NCBI GenBank assembly: GCA_021234155.1
Contig: JAJEKV010000328.1
Span: forward strand, 248,001 to 312,000
Origin: Isoetes taiwanensis
Lineage: Eukaryota; Streptophyta; Lycopodiopsida; Isoetales; Isoetaceae
Length of the DNA stretch: 64,000 nt
Direction: 5' to 3'
Both the position numbers and the translations under genes were made by a program. Shown here in pieces: positions 13,122 through 24,534 of this stretch; position 1 is the first letter of the stretch; each line of letters opens with the position of its first letter. The notes under the pieces were generated by a model, which was given only the letters and a program-made list of their open reading frames with translations, had not been told where the DNA came from and did not search any database.

Positions 13122-15443
13122 GCCAGTGTGCATTATAGGTGGCATGTTGTAGCCTAGGTGGCATGTTTGAGCCTATGGGGCCTAGGTCGCATGTTTGAGC
13201 CACCTTGGCATGTTTGAGCCTAGGTGGCATGTTGGAGCCTAGGCGGCATGTTTGAGCCACCTTGGCATGTTTGAGTCTAGGTGGCATGTTAAAGCCTAGG
13301 TGGCATGTTTGAGCCACCTTGGCATGTTTGAATCACCTTGGCTTGTTTGAGACTAGGCGGCATGTTGGAGCCTAGGTGGCACATTTGAGCCACCTTTGCA
13401 TATTTGAGCCTAGGTGGCATGTTGGAGCCGTGTGTGGCGGTTTCAGCCACCTTGGCATGTTTGACCCTAGGTGGCATGTTGGAGCCTAGGTGGCACATTT
13501 GAGCCACCTTGGCATGTTGGAGCCTAGATGGCATGTTGTGAGCCACCTTGGCATGTTGGAGCCTGTGTGGCATGTTTGAGCTGCCTTGGCATGTTTGAGC
13601 CTAGGTGGCATGTTGGAGCCTAGGTGACATTTTTGAGCTACCTTGGCATGTTGGAGCCTAGGTGGCATGTTGGAGCCCGCATGGCGTGTTTGAGCCACCT
13701 TGGCATGTTTGAGGCACCTTGGCATGTTTGAGCCTAGGTGGCATGTTGGAGCCTAGGTGGCATGTTTGAGCCACCTTGGCATGTTGGAGAGCTAGGTGGC
13801 AACTTGGGCCGCATGTGCCATATTTGAGCCACCTTGGCATGTTGGAGCGTCAGTGGCCTTGGAGCCCGCGTGGCATGTTTGAGCCACCTTGGCATGATTG
13901 AGCCACCTTGACATATTTGAGCCTAGGTGGCATGTTTGAGACTAGGTGGCATGTTTAAGCCACCTTGGTATGTTGGAGCCTAGGTGGCATGTTTGAGCCA
14001 CCTTGGCATGTTTGAGTCTAGGTGGCATGTTGGAGCCTAGGTGGCATGTTGGAGCCACGTGCATGCTTGGAGCCACCTTGGCATGTTGGAGCCTAAGCTG
14101 GGTGGCATGTTGGAGCTGGCGTGGCATGTTTTGAACCACCTTGGCATGTTGGAGCCTAGGTGGTATGTTGGAGCATAGGTGGCATGTTTGAGCCACCTTG
14201 GCATGTTGGAGCCTACGTGGCATGTTGGAGCCTGCGTGGCATGTTTGAGCCACCTTGGCATGTTGGAGCCTAGGTGGTATGTTGGAGCATAGGTGGCATG
14301 TTTGAGCCACCTTGGCATGTTGGAGCCTAGGCTGGCATTTTGGAAACCACGTGGCATGTTTGAGCCTAGGTGGCATATTTGAGCCAACTTGGCATGTTGG
14401 AGCCTAGGTGGCATGTTGGAGCACACGTGGCATGTTTGAGCCACCTTGGCATGTTTGAGCCTAGGTGGCATGTTGGAGCCTAGGTGGCATGTTTGAGCCT
14501 AGGTGGCATGTTGGAAATCCGCGTGGCATGTTTGAGCCTAGGTGGCATGTTTGAACACCTTGGCATGTTTGAGCTACCTTGGCATGTTGGAGCCTAGGTG
14601 GCATATTGGGTGCCGCGTGGCATGTTTGAGCCTAGGGTGGCATATTGTTGCCCTAGGTGGCATGTTTGAACCACCTTGGCATGTTGGAGCCCCGTGCCAT
14701 GTTTGAGCCACCTTAGCATGTTGGAGCCTAGGTAGCATGTTTGGGCCACCTTGGCATGTTTGAGTCTAGGTGGCACGTTGGAGCCTAGGTGGCATGTTGG
14801 AGGTGGCGTGGCATGTTTGAGTCTAGGTGGCATGTTGGAGCCCACGTGATATGTTTGAGCCACCTTGGCATGTTGGAGCCTAGGTGGCATGTCGGAGCCT
14901 AGGTGGCATGTTGGAGATCAAGCGTGGCATGTTTGAGCCACTTTGGCATATTTGAACCACCTTGGCATGTTTGAGCCTAGGTGGTATTGGAGCCTATGTG
15001 GCACGTTTGAGCCACCTTGACATGTTGGAGCCTAGGTGGCATGTTGTGAGACACCTTGGCATGGTGGAGCCTACGTGGCATGTTTGAGCCACCTTGGCAT
15101 GTTGGAGCCTAGGTGGCATGTTGGAGCTCGCGTGGCATATTTGAGCCACCTTGGCATGTTTGAGACTAGGTGGCATGTTGGAGCCCGCGTGGCATGTTTG
15201 AGCCACTTTGGCATATTTGAACCACCTTGGCATGTTTGAGCCTAGGTGGTATGTTGGAGCCTATGTGGCACGTTGAGCCACCTTGGCATGTTGGAGCCTA
15301 GGTGGCATGTTGGAGCCCGCGTGGCATGTTTGAGCCTAGGTGGCATGTTGGAGACTAGGTGACATGTTTGAGCCACCTTGGCGTGTTGGAGCCTAGGTGG
15401 CATGTTGGAGCCCACGTGGCATGTTTGAGCCACCTTGGTATGT
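13122..15443. repeat. 19-bp minisatellite, roughly 120 monomers in three classes
   Basis: The monomer is 19 bp with three classes. Class A is TTGGAGCCTAGGTGGCATG, class B is TTTGAGCCACCTTGGCATG, and class C is like A but with a CpG-containing centre such as CCCGCGTGG. B-A-C triplets (57 bp) recur often, giving a higher-order pattern. Larger duplications are visible: about 114 bp (around 14,134 and 14,248) and about 265 bp (around 14,936 and 15,201). Because three monomers are 57 nt, the minus strand shows 19-residue protein repeats (MPPRLKHAKVAQTCHLGSN). These frames start and stop wherever an indel falls, and I regard them as incidental. Confidence 0.95.
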
Positions 15444-15908
15444 TGCCAAGTGACGGATGTCTTCAAGTTCACGCTCTACAAGCTCACACACATACACATG
15501 TATGAAGTCAAATGCTAATGAGTCTGTCAAGCATGCATACAGCTCTTTTATGCCGCCATTTTGTGGCAGTAATGGCATGTGGACAACTTTTCATACATGG
15601 GTTCCTAGAAAACCATAAAAAACCACACCTGATAAAAACACTACCTTAAAAAACAACACCTTAAAAAAAACATCCCTCCAAAAAACCATACCGCTTGAGA
15701 AAACAACACATCCTTAAAAAAGAAACTACATCTCCTTAAGAAACTACACATTCTTAAAAAAAAAAAGCTACAGCTCCCTAAGAAAAACTACAGCATATCC
15801 TTGAAAAACCACACCTCTGTATAACTACGTGTGTGTTTTTTTCAAATCTTCAAAAAAACAATCCGTATTTTGTTTTTACTATTGTTTTCAGCCGTGGACC
15901 AAATGTTG
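15444..15908. other. Spacer with degenerate A-rich short repeats
   Basis: From about 15,610 to 15,830 the sequence is a loose series of 20-30 bp blocks of the form (A)n followed by CCACACCT or ACTACATCT and CCTTAA. This is a degenerate A-rich minisatellite. The rest is plain AT-rich DNA with no gene recognised. Confidence 0.5.
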
Positions 15909-17232
15909 GGGTTGTAGTGATAACCCCTGTAGGCATTTTGACCGTGACCTCGTTAATGAGACAAAACTTGGACTTATTCAGATTTAATAGATAGCACTTC
16001 AAAGATGCCATTTTAAGAATATACGTATTGTTTAATTCTTCTTGGTGGTTATAATTTTTTATAAGTTTTAATTATATAAGTTTATGTTTGAATTAAAACT
16101 ATAATGGTTATCAAAGAATAAAATTGCTTTTCAAACTAATTTTCACTTGAATCTATTTAGAATTAGATATTTCAAGAATATAAAATTTTTATTTTTCAGT
16201 GATTTAATAGTTTGATAAGAAATTCACTTAAAACCATTATGAGTATTTTATAATTTACGTTTACAAAATACTTCAAAAAAAAGTTTAGATTGAAATTAGT
16301 TAAATGATAAAGTTATTGGTTTAATAATTATTATTGAATAATTTAATATTGATGAAATAAAATATATTGAAAATTTATCAATAATAAACTATTCAATTTT
16401 ATTATTTTTTGTTAAAACATAAATGTAATCATTTTATCAACTCCACTCTAAAATTTTTCTCTTTAAATATTTTTAAGAAATAACATTTATAATTATGCAG
16501 ACTTTATCTTAGATAAAAATTTGATTCTAAATAGTTAAAATAAAAATTAGTTTAAAATGCAATTGTATACTTTAATAATCATGATATTTTTAATCTAAAG
16601 ATAAATAGGACAAATTATCAACATATAATGTTATCATGACATCCTTGAGATATATATTTATTAGATTTGAATAAATCAAAATTTTATTAAATATGCCATA
16701 TTATTGCTGAATGTTATATTCCATGCACTCAGCTTGTATTTCACTCCGTGATCCAATTAGTGATATTGTTATCAGCAATATCCATTATGCCATGCTTAGA
16801 CAAACCATGGAAACCATGATTATGTCAAAATATAGTTCTGCGGATTCAGAAGCGTCAATCTAGATATGCACCAACCAGTGTATCGTATAGCTAGATTTAT
16901 TGTGATGGATACAAATTTGCTATTATGTCATGAAGCAATTTTATACTTTAGTAATCATCGTACTTTTATTTTAAAGATAAATTCATGGTATCTTTAAATT
17001 ATATTTATTATATTTAAATAAATTCGAATTTTGTTAAATATGCCATATTATTACTAAATGTTGTATCCCATGCATTCAGTTAAGTTTCACTCCGTGCCCC
17101 AATAAGTGATATTGTTATCAGCAATATCTATCATACCATTCTTAGGCAAACTCTAGAAACCGTGATAGTCCTGCGGATTCAGAAGTGTTAATCCACATAT
17201 GCACCAAGCACTATATAGTATAGCCAGATTTA
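15909..17232. repeat. AT-rich dispersed repeat, copy A, left part
   Basis: This region is homologous to 30,327-31,331 with the same order of landmarks (ATAACCCCTGTAG, GACCGTGACCTC, AACTTGGACTTATTCAG, AACTATAATGGTTATCAAAG, GCCAGATTTA). It differs from that copy by an internal partial tandem duplication: the stretch ending in AGCTAGATTTATT near 16,895 is followed by a second version running to 17,232. No coding potential is seen. The repeat is broken at 17,232 by the Helitron and continues at 27,557. Its class is unknown; it could be a non-autonomous element. Confidence 0.85.
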
Positions 17233-17262
17233 TCTATATATAATACTAATGGAGTTTTGGGA
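17233..17262 (+). other. Helitron 5' terminus (TC end)
   Basis: The element begins with TC and the AT-rich leader TCTATATATAATACTAATGG, as in many plant Helitrons. The base before it is A and it interrupts the repeat motif GCCAGATTTA|TAATAAT. Confidence 0.85.
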
Positions 17263-17949
17263 TAATCTGTGCGCGATCTTGTACATTGAATTTTTTATTT
17301 TTTAACTTATTTTCATCCGTTAGATTTTGACAGTTTTGTTTGATGTGATGTTCTGGCTTCTTCTTCCCGAAAATAGGGGCTGCTTCATCTTCTTCCTCTT
17401 GCCACGATCATCCTTCCTTCTAGGCTTTGCAGCTTTCTGCACACACCCTCCTGTGTTTCTCAAAGAATGGCTGCCCAAATCATCTCGAGTCGTTGGATAT
17501 AAGAGCAGTTGGAAAAGGCAGGTGTGGGTTAATTGGGCGTTTCCTTGTGAAAAATTATGTCCGGAGGGCCTCTGTGCACCAGTTGGGTTTATGAAGGATA
17601 TTTGGCACTCTATCAGTGAAAACGATCTCCAGTGTATGATTTTTTTTTTAATGTCCTGGGTTTATGCTAGCTGTTGAATCGGCACCTATTTGGTCTTGCA
17701 CAATAATCATTGATGGCCAGTTCCGAATGGCAGGAATGCCGTAGCTGCTACACCAAGATTTGTTTCACCTGAATTATACTGTTGCACATTGACTTCACGA
17801 TCTGGGCATGGGTGAGAAACTTTTGGTCAAGTATTAATATTACACATATGAGCAAGACGTATTCGTACAGATTGGACTCGAGGGAAAAGTTTGGATAATG
17901 CCTTCATGTAAGCCCATTGCTGCATGAGTTCTTTTTGTGCAAATTGTAG
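17263..17949 (+). other. Helitron 5' region, nothing recognised
   Basis: An open frame at 17,327-17,677 shows no resemblance to a family I know and has no clear start context. It is not called as a gene. The rest is AT-rich and intron-like up to the exon at 17,950. Confidence 0.4.
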
Positions 17950-18053
17950 AGTAACTACGGAATTGGATAACTTATCACAGCTCTATCTGACATTAGAAGA
18001 CTTTGTGCAACTTTGGAACAAACCAAGTCGAGACATGAAACTTTATTCCTCAG
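17950..18053 (+). pseudogene. Captured exon of an unidentified plant gene
   Basis: This 104-bp exon has good splice signals on both sides: ..GTGCAAATTGTAG before it and CAG|GTAAGTCC after it. Read in one frame it gives VTTELDNLSQLYLTLEDF followed by VQLWNKPSRDMKLYSSG without a stop. I do not recognise the protein. Intact splice sites in a Helitron are typical of recently captured genomic gene fragments. It may belong to the same source gene as the exon at 18,457, which follows in the same orientation. Confidence 0.55.
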
Positions 18054-18456
18054 GTAAGTCCCTTCTCTCTGCTGTTGTTATTATTCCTCACATTCTATAT
18101 ATGTCATACTTCTGGAAGCCATTATGTACCGGGACATTTTCGATAAAGCCCTAGAAGAAAAAGGGCGTCCCATATATGTTTAGCTTCTGTGCATGGAGCA
18201 TGAAGAGAAAGCCCTGATTTTTTATTCAACACATTTTCTCTCTTAATCTAATTATTTTTATGCAGTTTGGTAATGTATTTCCTGCAAAAAAGGGATTCTT
18301 GTTTTTGGAATTCACAATTGCTATAGCCTAAAGCAATTATCACTGGAATAAGAAACATGTAGTATACAATTACATTAGTTACTCATCGCAGCCATGGAGA
18401 ATATGTATGTGCATATTGTTGAAGTTCTGACTTATTCTAATCTGTTTTATTTTCAG

Positions 18457-18562
18457 CACGTTATTGCATACATGTCGAGCAGCGTTATGGAGAGGGTAAC
18501 TGATGAAGAGACTGCTCTTTCAATCTTTACGTCCTTCGCTTATCGCAGATGTGCACAGAAGG
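18457..18562 (+). pseudogene. Second captured exon, unidentified
   Basis: The segment follows a polypyrimidine tract ending TTTTCAG and ends at a GTATAAC donor. It reads VIAYMSSSVMERVTDEETAL then SIFTSFAYRRCAQKG in one frame. The source gene is not recognised. It sits between the exon at 17,950 and the CHLD exons, all in the Helitron's orientation, so it may be a third piece of one capture or a separate one. Confidence 0.5.
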
Positions 18563-18860
18563 GTATAACAAGAATCTCTTGAAATACGAATTGTAATGAA
18601 ACAATATTTGTACTTAAAGTCAGCAACCCATCTAACAAATATGTTGAGATCTAGACTGAATTTGATATAAGCTAATATGCGTTTTGATTCTTATCATGCA
18701 TAAGACATGTCTCTTGTAGGATATTGCATTGTTTATGCCACATCTTTAATAGTTGAAAGATTGGCACATAACTTCTCCCTCCGAAGGTTAAAAAAATTGT
18801 CTGTGCTTGTACCATTCATGAAGTCAGACTGAATATCTGTGCCATATTTCTATCTTACAG

Positions 18861-19019
18861 GGACCTGTCAAACGATTGGCTGTCGATGCGACATTACGAG
18901 CTGCTGCACCATATCAAAAACTGCATAGACAATGAGCACTTGGACGTGGCGAGGCACGGAAAGTTTACGTTGATACCGATATGCATTCCAAAAAGAATGG
19001 CATAAATTTAGGAGATTTG
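18861..19019 (+). pseudogene. CHLD: Captured CHLD exon (Mg-chelatase subunit D), upstream part
   Basis: CHLD is the D subunit of plastid magnesium chelatase, which inserts Mg2+ into protoporphyrin IX in chlorophyll synthesis. After a TCTTACAG acceptor the exon reads [20 protein letters not shown], a highly conserved CHLD stretch just before the C-terminal integrin-I (VWA) domain. After a break it continues as ARKVYVDTDMHSKK, matching the next conserved block (RKVYVEKTDMRAKR in typical plant CHLD). A stop and a shift lie between the two halves, next to a CG-containing run. It ends at a plausible GTAAATG donor. This is a partial, broken copy and cannot encode the subunit. Confidence 0.9.
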
Positions 19020-19250
19020 GTAAATGTTATGGTCTCTTGTAGTTCACACAAATATTACTTTTGCAATGCTTTTATCCTATAAGAGGAAGCTTTTCTAATG
19101 GCACTAAGAGACTCGATGATTTGGCCAACATCACCGTAATGATAACTTGTGTATAGGAAGCCGGACTTAACATGCCCCTAAAGTTGTTTTGAGTTTTGTT
19201 TTTTCTAAATTTTGAAATGGCCATAATGGAATTTGTTGTGCTACTTGCAG

Positions 19251-19365
19251 ATTGATTGTTTTTGTAGTTGATGCAAGTGGAAGCATGGCATCAAACAGAA
19301 TGAACAATGCAAAAAGGTGCAGACAATGCGACAATCGGGCTGATAGCTATACAAGTAGGGACCAG
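19251..19365 (+). pseudogene. CHLD: Captured CHLD exon with VWA MIDAS motif
   Basis: Following CTACTTGCAG, the exon reads [20 protein letters not shown] and ends SYTSRDQ before a GTATG donor. DASGS is the metal-binding (MIDAS, DxSxS) loop of the CHLD integrin-I domain, and SYTSRDQV is the conserved end of the same region in plants. The middle part (usually KGAALKLLAE) is scrambled by compensating shifts. With the exon at 18,861 it preserves the natural exon order and an intron of about 230 bp, so genomic DNA rather than cDNA was captured. The downstream VWA exons are missing. Confidence 0.9.
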
Positions 19366-21411
19366 GTATGTTTTGTTAAGCATTAGAATTTTAAGTTTAT
19401 TGTCCATGGACCATGGGATAATCTACAATCTGCCAAATGATACTTAGGTTAGATTGGTAACTGCTGAATGCAAATTAGCCTTGTATCTCTATACGGTTTA
19501 AAACATGAGTGACGAGATTTCATGCAAAGGCATGAGGGCTCGCCTTCAAGACAAGTTAACACTCTTCGAGTTATCCGTGAGGAAAATAAAGTACCATACT
19601 TGACCAATTTTTGGTGATTTGAACGCCATCTCCAGCAGGTTGTGCTATGCACAATTGGTGGACAGCCCAAGTACAACAAACTTAGCAACGAATTGACTTA
19701 GGAATATTCTTTGCATGCTTGATTTATGAACATAAAAGAGAGCGGGAGGACATTTACCAAGGTTGCAGGTGCAGTCTTTGGGGGGAGAAGAAATCTTTAT
19801 TAGTTATTCATCCAAAAATTAAAAGGGTTGAGACCAGTTTATAAGAGAATAGAGAGTACCAAGGTTGAGTCAAGGCAATTAAAATCAGATTGTATTTGGT
19901 CTGCTTGAGACATTGCCAATTTGAAGAGGATCACAACGAGAATACTGAATTTATTTGATGTACCTACATCAGAAACTGGCAAAATATTCCGATGTGTAGA
20001 ATTATCTTCTTGAGGATTATCTATTAAATATGCAAATCCTGTGGGGCAAATCCTGTGCAGATTGTGTGGGGCAGACCACACAATCTGCAAATCAATGGCT
20101 GAGATATATACCACGTCAGATGGGGCTACAAAATGAAGTGTACCCAACATATTCAATAGACAGCTGAAGCAGAAGTCCAATTGAGTAATGAATTATCTTT
20201 TGACGTGCTAAGACCGTGACTACTTGGGAAATTCTCATGTTTTCCACAAGTGAGGGATGAGCATTTTGATGTTGTTATTGCATGAACAGCAAACTCTGGA
20301 GTAGGTTGTGGTCAGGTTTCTTAGCAACAAGACTTTGGAGTAGGTTATTTGAAGGTTAGATTTCTTTTTTCTTGAAGTTGTTTGAAGATGTGTATTTTCA
20401 TTTGACATGTTCAAAAAAACATGTCGCGACACTAGTGCTGGTGAAGTGCTGTTCGGCCTTCTTCAACCCTTCACCAAAAATGTCACTCTTCTCGCCCGTC
20501 ACCCGCCATAGCTATTCCGGGGAGCGGGAGAATTCATTGGCCTTCAAGATCAATCAAGGACCTTGATTGAAGCCAACTCAGTGATCTGGAAGGGTAGGTT
20601 GTTTTCGAAATGGAAATTGGCGGAATTAACATTTCTTTGATGCAGAATTGTTTCTTGCTTGGAGCAGAAAGCTATGGTTTCGACCATTGGAAAAAGCTTT
20701 CCTAGCTTCATTAGCAAAGAATTCATGCAAGTTTGATGCAGGGAGACTCTATTCCTGGGTTGCACTAATTTGTAGAGCAATCAAAGCATGTTTTTCCAAT
20801 TGCTGTTCAACATTCTCAAAGAATTTTTCCGAGAACAAAGTACCCAAACCAAGGCAAATACTTCCTTACTGCTGGTATAAACAATCCTCAAATTTAGTGA
20901 GGGAATCCGAACCCAATTCAGCACATGGAAAGGGATCGTCTTTGTTGTGGTGCCGAAAGATGAAATTTAACTTTCAATTTATTTGATGCGTATGAGCTTA
21001 TTTGGAAGATCATGTCGATAATTACAGATCTTCAGATGATTTTGGGGAGCCAAATGCTTCTTGTCGATTTCATGCCTTCAAATGTTTTTTGATGGAGATG
21101 TTGTCGAGCCTACCATGGATTCGTTTTGTTTAGAACAAGAAGGTTTGTTTCCTCAAATATGCTTTGACTTTTTACATATGTATTCTATCTTGGTTGACTA
21201 CATTTTAAGAATATTTCCACTTTCGGACTTGTTTGCATCAGATCTTGGAAGACCGTGATAAAAAACAATTCAGTAACACCTATGGCCGACATATTTTTCT
21301 ACACATAACTATGTCTTTGACTTATTTTTCATGCACATAACTATCTTTGACTTATTTTTCTACACACTTGGTAATTAAGATTAAATTGGTTGAATACTGA
21401 TTCCTGCTTGA
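19366..21411. other. Helitron interior, nothing firmly recognised
   Basis: Several short open frames occur on both strands (for example minus 19,839-20,180 and minus 20,550-20,780; plus 20,648-20,986), but none resembles a family I know, and no convincing chain of splice sites was found. This part may hold further eroded captured fragments. Confidence 0.4.
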
Positions 21412-24392
21412 ATGAAGGTTGTGAGAACATGTCCTGCCAACATTCATTGGAAGTTATGCTAAAAAAAAAAGCTGCTGAGATAAGAAAGATTCAAAGGCGG
21501 AAAAAAAAGGAAAAAGAAGCTGGTGCAGATGATGCAGCTTTGGAAAAAGGTTTACTTACCTCAAGGAAAAAAAAAGAAACTATCCAAAGAAGTAGGGAAA
21601 GTATTGAATCAAATTTTTGAAAAAGCTAAACCTGCTGAGAGAAAAGAAATCCTAAGTGGTGCTGCCAAGTGGGTGCCAGAACTTGGTGTTCCATGCACAA
21701 AAGAAGTGAAAACAATGGAAATGATTGTTAAAAATCTGAGGGATTCTTTTGAAGCACATAAGTACTGAAAACCATCGATACTTGGAGAGCCGGCGTCATG
21801 AATGTCTTTTGCAGTTAGTGCTGATACTAACAAATGTGCTTTTGCCAAACAAATGAATCTAGACAGGAAAATTGTTACAGTTGCAGTTAATAGAAGGTTA
21901 GTCATTGAACATGGTGATGGCCCATGGTCCATGTTCAAGAAAAAGCACAAGAATTGACAAACTTTCTTATGATGAAAGAAAATTCATAGTTGACTTTTGA
22001 GGAACAACACTAGAGTGTCTCCTTCCAAGAAACATGTTTTAAAGATCGATTATCTAAAGGGAAGAAAATTATGCATCCACTACACTTCTTAGAAGAGACT
22101 CAAAGTTAGAATAGTTAGAATATTTATTGGTTGTATTTTATTCTTTATTGCTGGACTGTTTTCAAAATGTCTAATGCTAATTGTTGGTTGCATGTCTTGC
22201 AGGTCACTTTCTACCAACGTTTCAGAAGTGAATATCCAAAGTTTGAGGTCTCTTTTTCACTATTCCATGCATTGAAACCTCCCTATGTTAGGAAGGTTAA
22301 GGATAGAGAGACGCGTCTTTGGTGTGTATCATATGAAAGCAGACTTTGTAAGAGTTGCAATTAACAAAGTCGACATGATGAAAAATACATGGTGTTGGTT
22401 GCAAGTGCACTTGTGAGGTCTGTGGGCCGGACCAACATGCATGTCAAGAAAGTGCACCTATGCTTCAACTAGTGAGCTTTTGAGGTCACTAGTATGTGCA
22501 CCATGATGAATCGATGAATGGCATGCACATGATTGTTTGACTTTAAAATGCAAAAGTGTGGGCCAAGCAAGTTACCAATATGTCCAAAGGAAAAGACATG
22601 TCTGTGAAAGGGTATCAAGTTGACTGGAAGACATATGACAAGGTGAGGATTGTCTATTTAGGTTGTCTAGTCTTTGGTTGTGATTTCTTCGTTGTTTACA
22701 TATATTGTTGTAGGTCTATGAGCATGTGGAAGAGCCCGATGATAAGGGAGGTTATAAGGTTTCTAAAAACCAAGAACCAAATTGGTTTACAAATCAACAA
22801 GTGTTGCTGAGATATTTGAGAATGCAAAGATGGGCCTTGAATCGGTTCATTCCACACAACTATGAGGGAGGTGGCAGGGCTAAACAATTTAGGGATTGTT
22901 TGGCAACGTTTCCAAAGGATTCAATTGTTTCAATAATCGACTTTTTCGAGAATTATACCTTCAAGATCCAACAAGAAATCCAAAGTCTTCATTGAGGAAT
23001 GATCGCTGCACAATTTTGGTACACATTACATACAGACATGCAGCAAAATTAGATGATCCTCATTTAGATGAGAATGAAAGAAGAATTATCAAAGAGACAC
23101 ATTTCTACATCTCGGATGATAGGGAACATGACATTTTATTTGTGCAACACTGCTTGCTCAAACATGCAAATTTTTAGCGTATTGTAGGTATCAAATATAA
23201 GCAAAGATATTATGTGGTCCGATGGATTCTCTCAAATTTTTTAAAGGTGCAAGGCCATTTTATTTCCTTGGTAGGTACTACTAAAACTCCAAAGATTCCA
23301 ATAAATTGGAATTATTTTGCTTCATACCATGGAAAAGGTATTCTGAAATGTTTTGTTCTTTTATTGTTGTATTCCTATGCATGATCAATCATTTTTCTTG
23401 AGACAGGTGAACATGATGGTGCTGGAGCTGTCATTAAGAGGGCACTAACTCATGAAATGTTAAAGAGGAATTCAACATCATTGAGAAATGCACATGATGT
23501 AGTTGTTTTTTGTACGAGACATTTCAAAGAACATTCCACAATTGAAGGGAAGGACAGATTTAGGTATTTTCTCGAAACCCTTTTATATCATTTCATATTT
23601 TGTTTGAATGTTCTATGTTTGTGAAACTGCAGGTTTTTTTGGGAAATAGGAATTGATGAAGTTGACAGGAGTGAGAGTTATGATTGTGCAACTCTAGTTG
23701 GATCAAGTCATTTCCATGCTATCAGGCCTATTCAAAGTGCAGACCCTACTCAAGTTGCACACATGAATTATTCTTGTTTCTGCCACAATTGCTGGCTTGG
23801 TAAGTATGGCAAGTGTCCAAACAGGGAGAGAATAGGCACATGGATTTTTTCTGAGCTAAGACCAGGTGCTGAATATAAAGATAAAGCTGCTGATGGTCCC
23901 TGTTTATGAGGGAGATCCCGAATGGAATTCGATATAATTGTAATTGGAGATAACTTTAAGTCAATGCCGAGCCTAACAACAAAGAAAAGGTAGATTTTAT
24001 ATTCTGAAATGCACACTTGTGTTAAACATGTCATTGAGAAAGCATACAAGGATCCTTGGGGTAAGTTTGGTAAGAATGAAGTTGTTGTAACAGGAAAGTA
24101 CTACAAGTTCATTGGAGGTCATAGATAATGAAGTTGTTGGAGCATGATCCTGAATGTAGTGTTTACAGTCATTTAGTGAATTTTTTGTCATGCATCACAT
24201 GGGAAATAACCAAGATGAGCTTCATGAAGATGTGCATGATCACATCATGGACAGCTTTGCCACAAAACACTACCATCTTGGCACAAGATGCGCTTGACTC
24301 AAAAATCACTGGCAAAGCAAAGGCAAAAGGTTGCAAAGAAAAAGAAGAAGAAAGAATGGAGACAATGAAATATAAACCATTCCAACCATTAT
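21412..24392 (+). pseudogene. Decayed multi-exon transposase-like gene (HGKGEHDGAGA family)
   Basis: Exons and short introns can be followed. They begin with a Lys-rich region (21,412-21,768). Next is an exon at 22,203 starting VTFYQRFRSEYPKF, then a Cys cluster CKCTCEVC near 22,400. A frame from 22,714 holds IIDFFENYTF; a stretch near 23,001-23,176 holds TILVHITYRHAAKL and FYISDDREHD. An intron (23,338-23,406) splits HGK|GEHDGAGA, and another (23,564-23,632) precedes WEIGIDEVD. The end includes GKYYKFIGGHR. I recall similar proteins annotated only as uncharacterised in mosses, algae and some animals. The D in IIDFFEN and the HGKG..DGAG block are plausible catalytic residues of a DDE-type enzyme, but that is inference. 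At least four frameshifts or stops break it. Confidence 0.7.
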
Positions 24393-24396
24393 GAAA

Positions 24397-24530
24397 ATTA
24401 CAACCATTGAATTCTAAACATTGACATTGACATTGTAAAAATGTAACCATTGAATTTACAGAAATTACAACCATTGAATTCTAAACATTGACATTGACAT
24501 TGACATTGACATTGTAAAAATGTAACCATT
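24397..24530. repeat. Short tandem duplication with (ACATTG)n
   Basis: The block ATTACAACCATTGAATTC plus AAACATTGACATTG.. and TGTAAAAATGTAACCATT occurs twice in a row. The second copy has an expanded ACATTG hexanucleotide run. Confidence 0.85.
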
Positions 24531-24534
24531 ATCT

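Noticed and set aside
13105-15578. A series of minus-strand open frames encoding MPPRLKHAKVAQTCHLGSN-type repeats
   Set aside because: They follow from a 19-bp monomer with few stop codons; frames change at every indel and there is no start context, splicing or flanking coding sequence.
15912-15919. TTGTAGTG as the 3' end of a CACTA element starting at 2,265
   Set aside because: The same position in repeat copy B (30,327 onward) aligns here as GGTTGAGT, so the motif is part of the AT-rich repeat. The 3-bp flanks (GAT and ATA) do not match and similarity stops after 8 bp.
17327-17677. 116-codon frame near the Helitron 5' end
   Set aside because: No family resemblance, no splice or start support, and a T-rich run near its 3' end.
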